From: Desulfopila sp. IMCC35006
Lineage (GTDB): Bacteria > Desulfobacterota > Desulfobulbia > Desulfobulbales > Desulfocapsaceae
Reading direction: 5' to 3'
Assembly (NCBI RefSeq): GCF_005116645.1
Contig: NZ_SWCM01000001.1
Span: 310,001 to 374,000 of the forward strand
DNA: 64,000 nt
Both the position numbers and the translations under genes were made by a program. The notes below the pieces were generated by a model. That model worked only from the letters and a program-made list of their open reading frames with translations, searched no databases and was not told the origin of the DNA. Of this stretch, positions 48,101 through 55,738 are shown in pieces. The first letter of the stretch is position 1. Every line of letters begins with the position of its first letter.

Positions 48101-48181
48101 GAAGTCCAGGCGCAGCAGTCCTATGCCTGCCAGAGCAGACACCAGCAGGGAAACTATAAGAAGGAGCCGGTAATTGATCAT
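45119..48181 (-). CDS. MMPL/RND-type exporter fused to a SAM methyltransferase
   Basis: 1020 residues. Residues 1 to about 780 form an MMPL-type exporter (COG4258): two repeats of membrane helices with large periplasmic loops, typical GFGGAIISITVDHGIAYLLFLDRS and ILGMGIDYAIFCVRAHQRY. From about 850 follows a class I methyltransferase (MLDIGCGYGVPACWCLEYF, DVVLLLDMLHHLDD). Such exporters occur in aryl polyene and related fatty-acid-like clusters. The methyltransferase fusion suggests methylation linked with export, in the cytoplasm. Start 48181; the upstream gene ends at 48189. Confidence 0.88.
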   Translation of the reverse strand: MINYRLLLIVSLLVSALAGIGLLRLDFDTDVVRSLPSGDKVIADGLEIFAHHPIHDQIAVDVMLDVDDPDTLVEAGTLLEKKMQDSGLFAQVGSAEFGELIPDMALYAARNLPLLFSGEELDQMVAPLLTAEKIKTRIQKLYQDLNSMEGIGQAEFIGLDPLGLKDLVLARLAPLAPSLNTRFFRGALLSADGQHLLVTARPLATGTDTDSARKIAGLIAESSRILNEKYNPSGRRITLTPVGAFRAALDNERIIRHDVQLALVLATVGVGLLLLVLFSRPLLGLLSLVPALAGTGAALFAYSLFHSSISVMVLGFGGAIISITVDHGIAYLLFLDRSHETKGRDASSEVRAIGLMAVVTTIGAFVILSCSGFPIFTELGQFTALGIFFSFLFIHSIFPRIFPTMPPGRDRALPLRGLVNSLYNSGKPGFVAAVLLAVGLLFFARPQFAVSLESMNTVTEETMAADALFSRVWGSIGERITLMKKGGGITEIERENDKLLAKIEQDIDQDVLRAAFVPSMIFPGRERGVLNLQAWQNFWRDGRSKRIEQALSNAGAEFGFTPDAFAGFFSLLDPGYAASFHPIPEKYYNLLGILHNGKESGLLQFVTLLPGKKYDGADFQQSYGKDASIFEAAFFTRRLADILFSSFTTMLVIVAVSMALLLYFFYLNLRLTLLTLLPAVFAYICTLGTLRLLHHPLDIPSLMLSIVILGMGIDYAIFCVRAHQRYRDVSHPSYVLVRVAVFMSGASTLIGFGVLCFAEHSVLKSVGITSLLGIGYSLLGTFLLLPPLLDRYLAGENKRSSMQLDNRDITCRIRHRFRMLEAYPRMFVRFKLQFDPMFKELPRMLAQRKHVATMLDIGCGYGVPACWCLEYFTQARVYGIDPDPERVRVAAIGAGERGRITVGWAPDLPVVDRPIDVVLLLDMLHHLDDATVSTLFKKSYMALDHQGILVTRFVIMPSGRPSWSWHLEDRRIKIAGRNPWYRSGEKIAQMLQEAGFMISIHEVSEGNPELVWIVGRADKE

Positions 48182-48188
48182 TTTTCTG

Positions 48189-48917
48189 TTACAATGCCTT
48201 GAAAGCCAGCAGGGCGACCGCCAGCAGGAGGAAAAAAGCAAAAAACTGCAGTATCACTTTATGATTCTGATAAAATTCGTTGGCCTTCTGGATAAAGGGC
48301 AGTCCGCCACAAATCCTACGTATCCGGTCGATGACCAGCGTCCGGTTATCTGAACTGGCCGGCCACTGGAAGGCGCACATGGGGTATAAAGCATAAAAAT
48401 CCTGGTTATGGCGGCGCAATAGCTCATCAAAGGGGATATTGTCCCACATCTCCATGGCTATTTTTTGCGCAAAAGATCGATTCAGGGCATAGGCATGGGC
48501 CAGGCAACGATAGGTAATATTAACCAGGTTCTTCTGCCCGGTTTTCCCGCTACCGTCGGTAATGCAGCCAAGAAACAACGCATTCCAGTTGCCAACCAAT
48601 CCCATGTTGTGGCAGGCGCTACGTAAAACGTCCGGATTAAATCGCTGGAACAGAATATCATCTTCAAAAATAAGAATATTTCGAGCTTTTGCAGCAAGCC
48701 CTCTGTTCAGACAATGCATATGCGAGTCAAAAATACCCTGCTCCGGATTTTCCGGATGTTTTGCCACAATAACAAACTCGACCCGATCCAAGAGACCAAC
48801 CTCGGCGAACTGCTGCCGGGCATGCTCTCTCCGGTCCGTACGTGTGTCAAGGGAAATGCAGTAGATTTTATCGAAAAAGTCCCAGCTGTCGGGCTGCATG
48901 GTTATATATTGACTCAC
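48189..48917 (-). CDS. Glycosyltransferase family 25-like with C-terminal membrane anchor
   Basis: 242 residues. The start FDKIYCISLDTRTDRREHARQQF and the block ARNILIFEDDILF are the GT25 signature (LPS-type glycosyltransferases). The last about 25 residues (ILQFFAFFLLLAVALLAFKAL) are a membrane helix. It may add a sugar to the product or to lipid-linked glycan. The GTG at 48917 is the likely start; ATG 48899 is an alternative. It is followed 8 nt later by the exporter-methyltransferase gene. Confidence 0.83.
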   Translation of the reverse strand: MSQYITMQPDSWDFFDKIYCISLDTRTDRREHARQQFAEVGLLDRVEFVIVAKHPENPEQGIFDSHMHCLNRGLAAKARNILIFEDDILFQRFNPDVLRSACHNMGLVGNWNALFLGCITDGSGKTGQKNLVNITYRCLAHAYALNRSFAQKIAMEMWDNIPFDELLRRHNQDFYALYPMCAFQWPASSDNRTLVIDRIRRICGGLPFIQKANEFYQNHKVILQFFAFFLLLAVALLAFKAL

Positions 48918-49012
48918 GCTCTTTTTTATTTATTTGCGTTTGATTGATAGCTATTCTGTTGTATATTCCAGTTGTAATCAGCAACGGCTTTTACTCTTTA
49001 TACGACTGCACC

Positions 49013-49381
49013 ATGACACGCATAATCAGGCATAAAATATTACAATTCGGCACGACCGACTATGTGCGCTCGGCAATCGCCGAGCAGGCCGATCTTTCTG
49101 CATTCAAAGAAAAACCTACCCCAATGCTGCTGGTCGGTGTCTTTGCCATCGGAGTCAGTTTTGTCATCGGCTGGCCGGCAATTGCCGCTCTTGGCGCCTT
49201 GTCGATTAAGATCCACAATCCCTGGATCGTCGCGGTTGGCGGACCTCTCACCTATATCCTGTCACACCTGGTTTTTCTCTTTGGCATGTACCTGTCCGGG
49301 GCAGTGTATTCGCTCATCCTGCTGCGCTGGCTGACCAGAATTTCCATGGAGAAGCTGCTCGCCTGGGCCGACAACAGCTAG
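49013..49381 (+). CDS. Small membrane protein, plus strand within the cluster
   Basis: 122 residues from ATG 49013, with two to three membrane segments (MLLVGVFAIGVSFVIGWPAIAALGAL and GPLTYILSHLVFLFGMYLSG). Family not recognised. It is the only plus-strand gene within the cluster and lacks an obvious ribosome site. Its 3' end overlaps the converging dehydratase gene by 120 nt. The consistent hydrophobic pattern supports a real gene. Confidence 0.6.
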   Translation: MTRIIRHKILQFGTTDYVRSAIAEQADLSAFKEKPTPMLLVGVFAIGVSFVIGWPAIAALGALSIKIHNPWIVAVGGPLTYILSHLVFLFGMYLSGAVYSLILLRWLTRISMEKLLAWADNS

Positions 49382-50224
49382 TTTGTCTCTGTTTTTTTTA
49401 AGGACACTGCTGACATCCCGCATCCTCAGGCCGTCTACCGTTTCATACAACTGGCCGCCGTCATCCCAGATAGCTAAATCAAAATTCAACTCACCGTCTA
49501 AGCAAGGGGTCTGTCTGACCCTGGTAATGTAAGACGAACCCGGCTGCGTTGGTCGAAGCACGGTGCGTCGCCTGAATCCCACCGGAAAAGGGACAAAATC
49601 AACCGTCTGCTGTCCCAGCACACAGGCGGCATGCAGGGCACCGTCCAGCGGGAAGGGTGAACCGATTGTTTTTTGTATTGCGTCATTTGAACAAACCGGA
49701 AACCGGGGGGCTCGCAACTTGCCCCAGGCCTCATGTTCAAAAAGATGCAGTGCCTCCTGCAGCGTCCGGTAGCTCGGCCCAAAGGGCACCAGCTTGCGGT
49801 AGAGATAGTCCACCTTGACCTTGATTCCACGGGCTGTCGGTGGCCCGGCAGAAAAATTTATCCTGGGCGAATTATGAATGCTGTCTGGCACAGCTCTGGA
49901 GAAGAATATCTTGCAATGTTCTTTGATCCTGCTCATTGCTTTAAACTGGCTCCTGCTGAGCAGCTTTGCCTGCACCCGGTCATCTGGATGGGCGGAACAC
50001 TCAATCAGGGTGGACAGGGAAGCAGCGTCGGGAGCAATCTCCAAAAATTTGGCAAAGCAGGCATCCTCCATAACGTTGATGTTGATTCCCGGGTAGGCTG
50101 CAGCCACATGTGCGGCCAGCTGCAGCATGCCCTCCACCGCAGGCAGGACTATCTTATCGTTAAAGATGTGATCCTGAAACCAGGGTTTAACCGCTATGAT
50201 GCAAGGAAGACGACCGGTATCCAT
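49262..50224 (-). CDS. Polyketide synthase-type dehydratase
   Basis: 320 residues. A double-hot-dog dehydratase: catalytic-type His19 in WFQDHIFNDKIVLPAVEG, and the second-domain Asp in PFPLDGALHAACVLGQQ. It removes water from 3-hydroxyacyl chains on an ACP, giving enoyl groups as in polyene or polyketide synthesis. The last about 40 residues are not typical and run into the converging gene, suggesting an extended tail. Its ATG overlaps the stop of the thioesterase gene upstream (TGATG). Confidence 0.78.
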   Translation of the reverse strand: MDTGRLPCIIAVKPWFQDHIFNDKIVLPAVEGMLQLAAHVAAAYPGININVMEDACFAKFLEIAPDAASLSTLIECSAHPDDRVQAKLLSRSQFKAMSRIKEHCKIFFSRAVPDSIHNSPRINFSAGPPTARGIKVKVDYLYRKLVPFGPSYRTLQEALHLFEHEAWGKLRAPRFPVCSNDAIQKTIGSPFPLDGALHAACVLGQQTVDFVPFPVGFRRRTVLRPTQPGSSYITRVRQTPCLDGELNFDLAIWDDGGQLYETVDGLRMRDVSSVLKKNRDKLAVVGPGEQLLHGNSGQPAQQDERIHCPGQVHAKEKNQV

Positions 50225-50700
50225 CAGCAGGGAAACCCATCCCAGAGGCTGATGGTTTTTTGATCAATTTCAACAGGGAGGCCGTTGCCGTTGACCGCGC
50301 AGTGTCTGGTCATGCCGGTGCAGGAAATTTCACCGCCTTCCGCCTTGGTGATGATATAATCAAACTGCACCTTGACCATCTCCAGCTTGGCGGGCCGAGT
50401 ATGAATATATATCAAATCGTCATAAAAAAGCGGGGAATAATAGTTGAGCTCCGTCTTGATAATGGGATAGACATAGCCGCTTTCTTCAATTTTTTTATAC
50501 GGATACTGCGCTTCGCGCATAAGCGATGCGCGGCCGAATTCAAAATATTTCAAATAATTGGCATGGTAGACGGCCTGGGAACGGTCGGTATCGACATAGA
50601 GGGTGCGCAACTCGGAACGGTGCCAGACAATGCCGCTGTTGCTGTCTCTGACATAGCAGGGATTATCCAGAAATTGGGGGATAAATGGTTTGGGACGCAT
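50224..50700 (-). CDS. YbgC/4-hydroxybenzoyl-CoA-type thioesterase
   Basis: 158 residues. A hot-dog fold with the family start TLYVDTDRSQAVYHANYLKYFEFGR (catalytic-type Asp in DTDR and the YHANY segment). It releases acyl chains from ACP or CoA, or helps make acyl intermediates for transfer. AGGAG lies upstream of the ATG. A candidate promoter at 50814-50843 would start a second transcript for this gene and the dehydratase. Confidence 0.85.
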   Translation of the reverse strand: MRPKPFIPQFLDNPCYVRDSNSGIVWHRSELRTLYVDTDRSQAVYHANYLKYFEFGRASLMREAQYPYKKIEESGYVYPIIKTELNYYSPLFYDDLIYIHTRPAKLEMVKVQFDYIITKAEGGEISCTGMTRHCAVNGNGLPVEIDQKTISLWDGFPC

Positions 50701-50813
50701 TAGTGCCTTACTCCTGAACCTAAGTCATTACTAAAAAAGCATAGATGTACATGTAACATTACCAACTCCAACAAACCACCAAACCACCAAGGCACTTATC
50801 CCCCATTTGGAAG

Positions 50814-50843
50814 ATTGTAAAAAATATACCGCAAAAGTGACAA
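50814..50843 (-). promoter_or_regulatory. Candidate internal promoter of the cluster
   Basis: On the minus strand TTGTCA (50838-50843) and TACAAT (50814-50819) are separated by 18 bp. They point toward the thioesterase gene at 50700. The 171-nt space between the two genes also has a tandem GGTGGTTT repeat (plus strand 50770-50790), probably part of the leader. Confidence 0.5.
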
Positions 50844-50871
50844 AATAAAATCCTGCCGTTGTGCCGAGGGA

Positions 50872-52137
50872 TCACACACCTCGAAAAACGATACAACAGT
50901 TGGTTCCACCAAAGCCAAATGAATTCGACAGGACAAATTCATGGGCATGGTTGCGGGCGGTGTTGGGGACCACATCTATATCACTGAATGCAGGATCGGC
51001 GATATGGTTAACAGTAGGCAGCACTATCCCCTGGCGCATGGCCTCGATTGCCAGCGCCGCCTCAATGGCCGCAGAGGCGCCGAGGGAATGGCCGACCTGG
51101 GATTTATTGGCCGATACCGGTATCTTCGACACCTCTTTGCCGAATACGGCGCGCAGGCACGCAACCTCGGTGCCGTCCCCGGTGGGTGTTGAGGTGCCGT
51201 GGGCATTCACCGCCCCAATGTCGGCAGCGGAAATTTCCGCATCGGAAATGGCGTCATGCATGGCCCGGATAATAGTCGTGCTGTTTGGCCGGGTGAAGTG
51301 ATTGGCATCGGAGTTCCAGCCGATACCGGCAACCTCTGCTTTTGGGGAAAGCCCCAGGGAATGGACCGCATCCTCCGCTGCCAGCAGCAGCACACCAGCA
51401 CCTTCAGCCAGTATAAACCCCCGCCGATCGACACTAAACGGCCTGGATGCCTGGGTCGGATCGGTTGCTGCGCGGTCTGTCGGGCCAACTTTCAACGTTG
51501 CCTGCATATTGGCAAAGCCTTGGATAATTTCCGGAACAAGGCACGTTTCGACGCCGCCGGCCAGGATGAAATCGCAGTCCCCGTCGCGAATCATCCTCGA
51601 GCCGACAGCGATGGCATGATTGCCCGAGGCGCAGGCTCCCTGGGGAGAAAAAATAGGCCCGGTAAACCCCATAAGCATCCCGGCTTTACCGGCAGGCAGA
51701 TTGGCGCACACATTGGGCAGCAGATAGGGGCTGACCTTCAGCGGCCCCTTGTTGACAAAATTATCCATGGCTATCCGATAGGAATCGGTACCGTTCAGCG
51801 CCGAGCCGATCAGGCAGCCGGTCCTGGGACCGGTTTCCTCGTTTATTTCCAGCCCGGCATGCAGAAGGGCCCGCCGGCAAACCTCCATGGTCAGAAACAC
51901 ATAGGCAGCATTCCACAAAGAGGCCTCTTTACGGTTCACATACGATAACAGACTGGGGTCCCAATCGGGAATTTCGCCAACCACATTCGCCCGGCTCGGC
52001 GTCTCGCAGCGGGTCAGCCGACGAAAACCGGCCAGTCCGCCCAGCGCCCCCTGCCAGGTTGCGGCAAAGGTGTTGCCAAGTGCGGTAGCTGTGTCATAAC
52101 CGACGACAAAGACTCTTCTGTTTTGCGGTGCCTTCAT
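50872..52137 (-). CDS. Beta-ketoacyl-ACP synthase (KS 1)
   Basis: 421 residues, FabF-type condensing enzyme. Active-site Cys169 (QGACASGNHAIA), His in NAHGTSTPTGD and His in NKSQVGHSLGAS are all present, so it should be catalytically competent. It elongates acyl-ACP by two carbons using malonyl-ACP. The ATG at 52137 follows the stop of the second KS gene by 10 nt. FabF-like pairs of this kind occur in aryl polyene and similar clusters. Confidence 0.9.
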   Translation of the reverse strand: MKAPQNRRVFVVGYDTATALGNTFAATWQGALGGLAGFRRLTRCETPSRANVVGEIPDWDPSLLSYVNRKEASLWNAAYVFLTMEVCRRALLHAGLEINEETGPRTGCLIGSALNGTDSYRIAMDNFVNKGPLKVSPYLLPNVCANLPAGKAGMLMGFTGPIFSPQGACASGNHAIAVGSRMIRDGDCDFILAGGVETCLVPEIIQGFANMQATLKVGPTDRAATDPTQASRPFSVDRRGFILAEGAGVLLLAAEDAVHSLGLSPKAEVAGIGWNSDANHFTRPNSTTIIRAMHDAISDAEISAADIGAVNAHGTSTPTGDGTEVACLRAVFGKEVSKIPVSANKSQVGHSLGASAAIEAALAIEAMRQGIVLPTVNHIADPAFSDIDVVPNTARNHAHEFVLSNSFGFGGTNCCIVFRGV

Positions 52138-52147
52138 ATTTTTTGAG

Positions 52148-53398
52148 TTATCTACTTTTCTTAAAGACCGCGCAGGCGTTGCAGCCGCCAAAACCAAAAG
52201 AATTTTTCAGGACAAATTCCTGGTCCAGGGTGCGCTTCCCCTCGGCAACACAATCGATCTCTATTTCCGGATCCGCAGTGTAATTGATGGTTGGCGGGAC
52301 AATATTGTCCGCCATGCCCAGCAGGGCGAAGATGCTTTCAATGGCACTTGAAGCCCCCATCGCATGACCGATAAGCGATTTATTGGCACAGACCGGTGGT
52401 GATGAATCGCCAAAAATGGCTCTGATGGCGTCGTACTCAACCTTATCCCCTACCCTGGTTGACGCCGCATGGGCGTTAATCGCCGCGATATCGCCTGGTG
52501 CAAGTGCGGCATCGGTCAATGCATCCTGCATACATTTTTTTATGGTGGCAAAATAGGGTGCGACAAAATGATGGGCATCAGAGGTCATCCCCCATCCGGC
52601 AATCTCGGCGCGATACGGCAAACCATGCGCCTCGGCGAACTCCCTGGTGGTGAGGATCACCGCCCCCGCACCCTCGGAAATGACAAAGCCGCGACGATCT
52701 GCGGAAAACGGCCTGCTGGCCGTTTTCGGCGGATCGTTTTCCCGCCCTTTAGGCGGGTTATACACCCCGTTCATGGTATGAAATCCGGCAACGATAGGTT
52801 CAACCAGCGCGAAGTCGACTGCCCCGCAGAGAGCGACGTCGGCCCGATTCTGGGCAAGAAACATGGCCCCGACAAGCATCGATGTCAAGCCGGTGGCACA
52901 GGCGGTTATCGTCGAGGTAATCGGCCCCCGCGCCCCGGTCATAATGGCGATCTTGCCCCCGATCATATTGATGCAGGAGTTGGGATTCACATAAGGAAGA
53001 GGCAGTTTATTTTCCGCCTGCAGTTTTCGATCAGCGCTCAGAACCGCGTCGAGTCCGCCAATGGCTGAACTGTAGGTAACGGCTGTCCGAAGAGCAACAT
53101 CCGGCGTCAGCTCAATTCCGCTTCTGCTGAGCGCTCTGGCCACAGAGAGCATGGAGTACTTGAAGACCGGGGAGCTCCAGGCCGCCTGATGCCGGGCCGA
53201 TAGAAAAGGATAGTCTTCAGCGTCTATATCCGGCACCTGACCGGCAATATGCACAGGGAAATTTTCAGCAAGCACAAAGCGGGTGAGTGGCCCGATACCA
53301 CTTTCCCCGGCAAGGGCCCGCTGCCATTGCTGGTCCAGGTCGCTGCCCAAAGGAGAAATGGCGTCGTAGCCGACGATGACCGCATCTTTTCCTCCCAT
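52148..53398 (-). CDS. Beta-ketoacyl-ACP synthase (KS 2)
   Basis: 416 residues, paralogous to KS 1. Active-site Cys167 (TITACATGLTSM), His in NAHAASTRVGD and His in NKSLIGHAMGAS are present. Having two complete KS genes rules out a simple KS/chain-length-factor pair in which one partner lacks the Cys. The two may act at different chain lengths or as a heterodimer. It starts 6 nt behind the radical SAM gene. Confidence 0.9.
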   Translation of the reverse strand: MGGKDAVIVGYDAISPLGSDLDQQWQRALAGESGIGPLTRFVLAENFPVHIAGQVPDIDAEDYPFLSARHQAAWSSPVFKYSMLSVARALSRSGIELTPDVALRTAVTYSSAIGGLDAVLSADRKLQAENKLPLPYVNPNSCINMIGGKIAIMTGARGPITSTITACATGLTSMLVGAMFLAQNRADVALCGAVDFALVEPIVAGFHTMNGVYNPPKGRENDPPKTASRPFSADRRGFVISEGAGAVILTTREFAEAHGLPYRAEIAGWGMTSDAHHFVAPYFATIKKCMQDALTDAALAPGDIAAINAHAASTRVGDKVEYDAIRAIFGDSSPPVCANKSLIGHAMGASSAIESIFALLGMADNIVPPTINYTADPEIEIDCVAEGKRTLDQEFVLKNSFGFGGCNACAVFKKSR

Positions 53399-53404
53399 AA
53401 AAAC

Positions 53405-54403
53405 TTACCAGGGAATGAATTGATAGAGCTTGGCAAACATTTCATAAACCTCTATCCAGTTCTGCAGGTCTTTGGTCGTCTTGATATGGGCCCGCTTGTT
53501 GACCATGACCCAGCTCATATGGGCGGCGCCATCCTTGCAGGTACTACAGTCACGGGTTTCCGAAGTACAGCAGCGATGCATGGTATGCAGATCGGATGAC
53601 CACCGAATAAAATTCGTCAACCGCTTGGGCCGGGGTTCTCTCTTGTCGATGGGCTCCGTCACTGAAGGGCATTCCATCCAGCCGAAAGGCCGACCGAGCA
53701 TCCTGCCGGTGGTAATAATCTCGTGGTAATACCTGGAGGAGATCACCGTCTCTGGATATTTGTCCAGCATATCGTCCATTTCCGCCCGCACCGCGATCAG
53801 CTCATCCGGCTGCCAGGAAAAACCGTCCACTTCCTCGTCATTGGACAGCAGCTGCATATGCACCTTCAGGCCGACATCTTGTATCTTACGGATGATTTTT
53901 TCCGTTTTGCCAAGTTGTTTCGGGGTGATGGTATAGAGATAATAGGCATGGGGATCGCCGGCATAGTTGGCGCTGGAAATCTTGAAGGTGTCCTTGCCGC
54001 GGAGCAGTTGCTCGTCTTCCGCGTCACCCCATAAAGAGAGCCCGACCATCATGTCCGGAAAACGGTCTCTTGGCACCTTAATCAAACCATTGGTGGCGCA
54101 AAAAGTCGGTAATCGTTTATAAAACGCCTCGACCCTATCCAGGCACAGCGTTGGTTCGCCGCCGATCAGGATCGCCAGATTGACACCGCGCTCCATCTCT
54201 TTTTCGACAAAACCGTGCCACTTACTGATATCTTTTTCTTCGGATGCCACCTCATGTTCCCCTGAGGAAAAAAAGAAACATCCCTTGCAGCGCAGGTTAC
54301 ACCGATCGGTCACATCATAGATGGAACTGCGGATGTTGAGCCTGGCAATTTTTTTATACCGCTCGAACCAATGATCATCGAGCAGGGAGCTGACAGTTAT
54401 CAT
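53405..54403 (-). CDS. Radical SAM enzyme A of the cluster
   Basis: 332 residues. The iron-sulfur motif is DRCNLRCKGC (CxxxCxxC) and the AdoMet motif AILIGGEPTL. The C-terminal end carries a further Cys set (HRCCTSETRDCSTCKDG), likely an auxiliary site. It generates a 5'-deoxyadenosyl radical to change an unreactive carbon. It is a paralogue of the enzyme encoded 7 nt upstream. The substrate is probably an acyl chain or its sugar/amine partner; this is inference. Confidence 0.87.
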   Translation of the reverse strand: MITVSSLLDDHWFERYKKIARLNIRSSIYDVTDRCNLRCKGCFFFSSGEHEVASEEKDISKWHGFVEKEMERGVNLAILIGGEPTLCLDRVEAFYKRLPTFCATNGLIKVPRDRFPDMMVGLSLWGDAEDEQLLRGKDTFKISSANYAGDPHAYYLYTITPKQLGKTEKIIRKIQDVGLKVHMQLLSNDEEVDGFSWQPDELIAVRAEMDDMLDKYPETVISSRYYHEIITTGRMLGRPFGWMECPSVTEPIDKREPRPKRLTNFIRWSSDLHTMHRCCTSETRDCSTCKDGAAHMSWVMVNKRAHIKTTKDLQNWIEVYEMFAKLYQFIPW

Positions 54404-54410
54404 AATCTTA

Positions 54411-55463
54411 CTACGTATTTAAAGGCGGATTGATGAAGTCGGCACAAAGGTTCGGTCCCTTATCATAGCCTCTGACCCAGACGGCAAGATAAGTATCGAC
54501 ATAATCGAGCCAGGCGGAAAATGTCACGGGATCTATCGCATGCCGATACATCCTGGCGGTGACGACGGCACTTCCAGCCGCATAATGCCGGCAGTCATCA
54601 CAATTGGTATCAGGCACACAGCAGGCGGCGTCACGATTCCACTGCAGATCAGTGCGATATTGCCTGAACGATCGGCCAAGACCAATATCCGTCGAAGGAT
54701 TCATCCGGGGATAGGTACAGGAAAAGAGATCATGCAGACCCTTCTCCGAGGTGTGAGCGACAATGTTATAGGTGGAGAAGAGCACGGTTTGCGGATATGC
54801 GGTGAGCAGTTCGTGCATCATCGCCCGTGTTTTCTGCAGCGATGCAGGGCTATGACAGAGCTGACCGGTATATCCGACCGGCGCAGAAAACATATTAAAA
54901 GTTATCTGCTGCCCGTTTTCCGCGAGCAGCCTGGTCACTTCCCGGGCCTCATCAATGTTAAAGGGGGTAAAGGTATAAACAAAGACCGCCCTGGGATCAT
55001 CCTTATAGTTGGCCATCTGGCGGACCAGCATATCCGGGGCTTTGCGAATAGCCTGGCTGGTTTGATCATTGCCCCATACCGAGATATGGATTCGGTAATC
55101 TATCTCCCGCGGAATCGGCTTCAGACCGTTTGTCGCAATGGCACCAAGGGGAATAACGTCATAGCAGACCGCACACAGTTGCGGCACCAGCGAGGGTTCC
55201 GCCCCGGCCAGCACGACAAAGGTAATGCCCCTTTTTTTTTCCGACACGAGCAGTTCCCGCCAGGCGGTCGCATCGTTATTTTCATCGGCAAACTGTTTGT
55301 CACCGATAAAATAGTAACACCCCTCGCAGCGGATATTACACCGGTTACTCATATCGTAGGTGGATTCGCGCAGGAAGAAATAACGCCGAACCTTTTCCCA
55401 CCGTTCTCTGATTACCGGATCACCAATAATATCAGAGAAGCTGTATTCTACTTGAGCCGACAT
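54411..55463 (-). CDS. Radical SAM enzyme B of the cluster
   Basis: 350 residues. CxxxCxxC motif in NRCNIRCEGC, the AdoMet-binding region as VVLAGAEPSL (Ala in place of the second Gly of GGEP), and the same C-terminal cysteine arrangement as its partner (DAACCVPDTNCDDC). The two are 332 and 350 residues with similar order of motifs. They may act on successive positions or form a heterodimer. The ATG abuts the stop of the ACP gene directly. Confidence 0.86.
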   Translation of the reverse strand: MSAQVEYSFSDIIGDPVIRERWEKVRRYFFLRESTYDMSNRCNIRCEGCYYFIGDKQFADENNDATAWRELLVSEKKRGITFVVLAGAEPSLVPQLCAVCYDVIPLGAIATNGLKPIPREIDYRIHISVWGNDQTSQAIRKAPDMLVRQMANYKDDPRAVFVYTFTPFNIDEAREVTRLLAENGQQITFNMFSAPVGYTGQLCHSPASLQKTRAMMHELLTAYPQTVLFSTYNIVAHTSEKGLHDLFSCTYPRMNPSTDIGLGRSFRQYRTDLQWNRDAACCVPDTNCDDCRHYAAGSAVVTARMYRHAIDPVTFSAWLDYVDTYLAVWVRGYDKGPNLCADFINPPLNT

Positions 55464-55730
55464 TTATTCGTTACTATTGAGTTTTTCGTCAATGTACCGG
55501 GCAATGATTCGAACAGTCGTCAATTTGGGATAATCGTCTTCATCGATTCGAATCTTATACTCATCTCGTAAAAACAATGCGACCGTTGCCATGTCCATGG
55601 AATCGATGCCGACTTCGTCCACGAGGTCAAGATCAGGATCGAAGGTCTCGGGGGTAACATCTTCGAGCTTGAGTTCGTTGATAAGTATTTCTGCTATGCG
55701 GGTAATGGTACGGCTAATGTCTTTGCTCAT
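55464..55730 (-). CDS. Acyl carrier protein (cluster ACP 2)
   Basis: 88 residues. The attachment Ser44 lies in VGIDSMDMATVALFL, with the usual DSM variant of secondary ACPs. It is placed between the dehydratase-like gene and the radical SAM genes in the first part of the operon. It probably holds the acyl chain during elongation by KS 1 and KS 2. Sequence differs clearly from ACP 1, suggesting separate roles. Confidence 0.88.
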   Translation of the reverse strand: MSKDISRTITRIAEILINELKLEDVTPETFDPDLDLVDEVGIDSMDMATVALFLRDEYKIRIDEDDYPKLTTVRIIARYIDEKLNSNE

Positions 55731-55738
55731 GAATTTTT

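Noticed and set aside
50719-50735. Fifth copy of the mosaic repeat box (CCTAAGTCATTACTAA)
   Set aside because: Only a loose match to the box, without the accompanying hairpins; probably chance.
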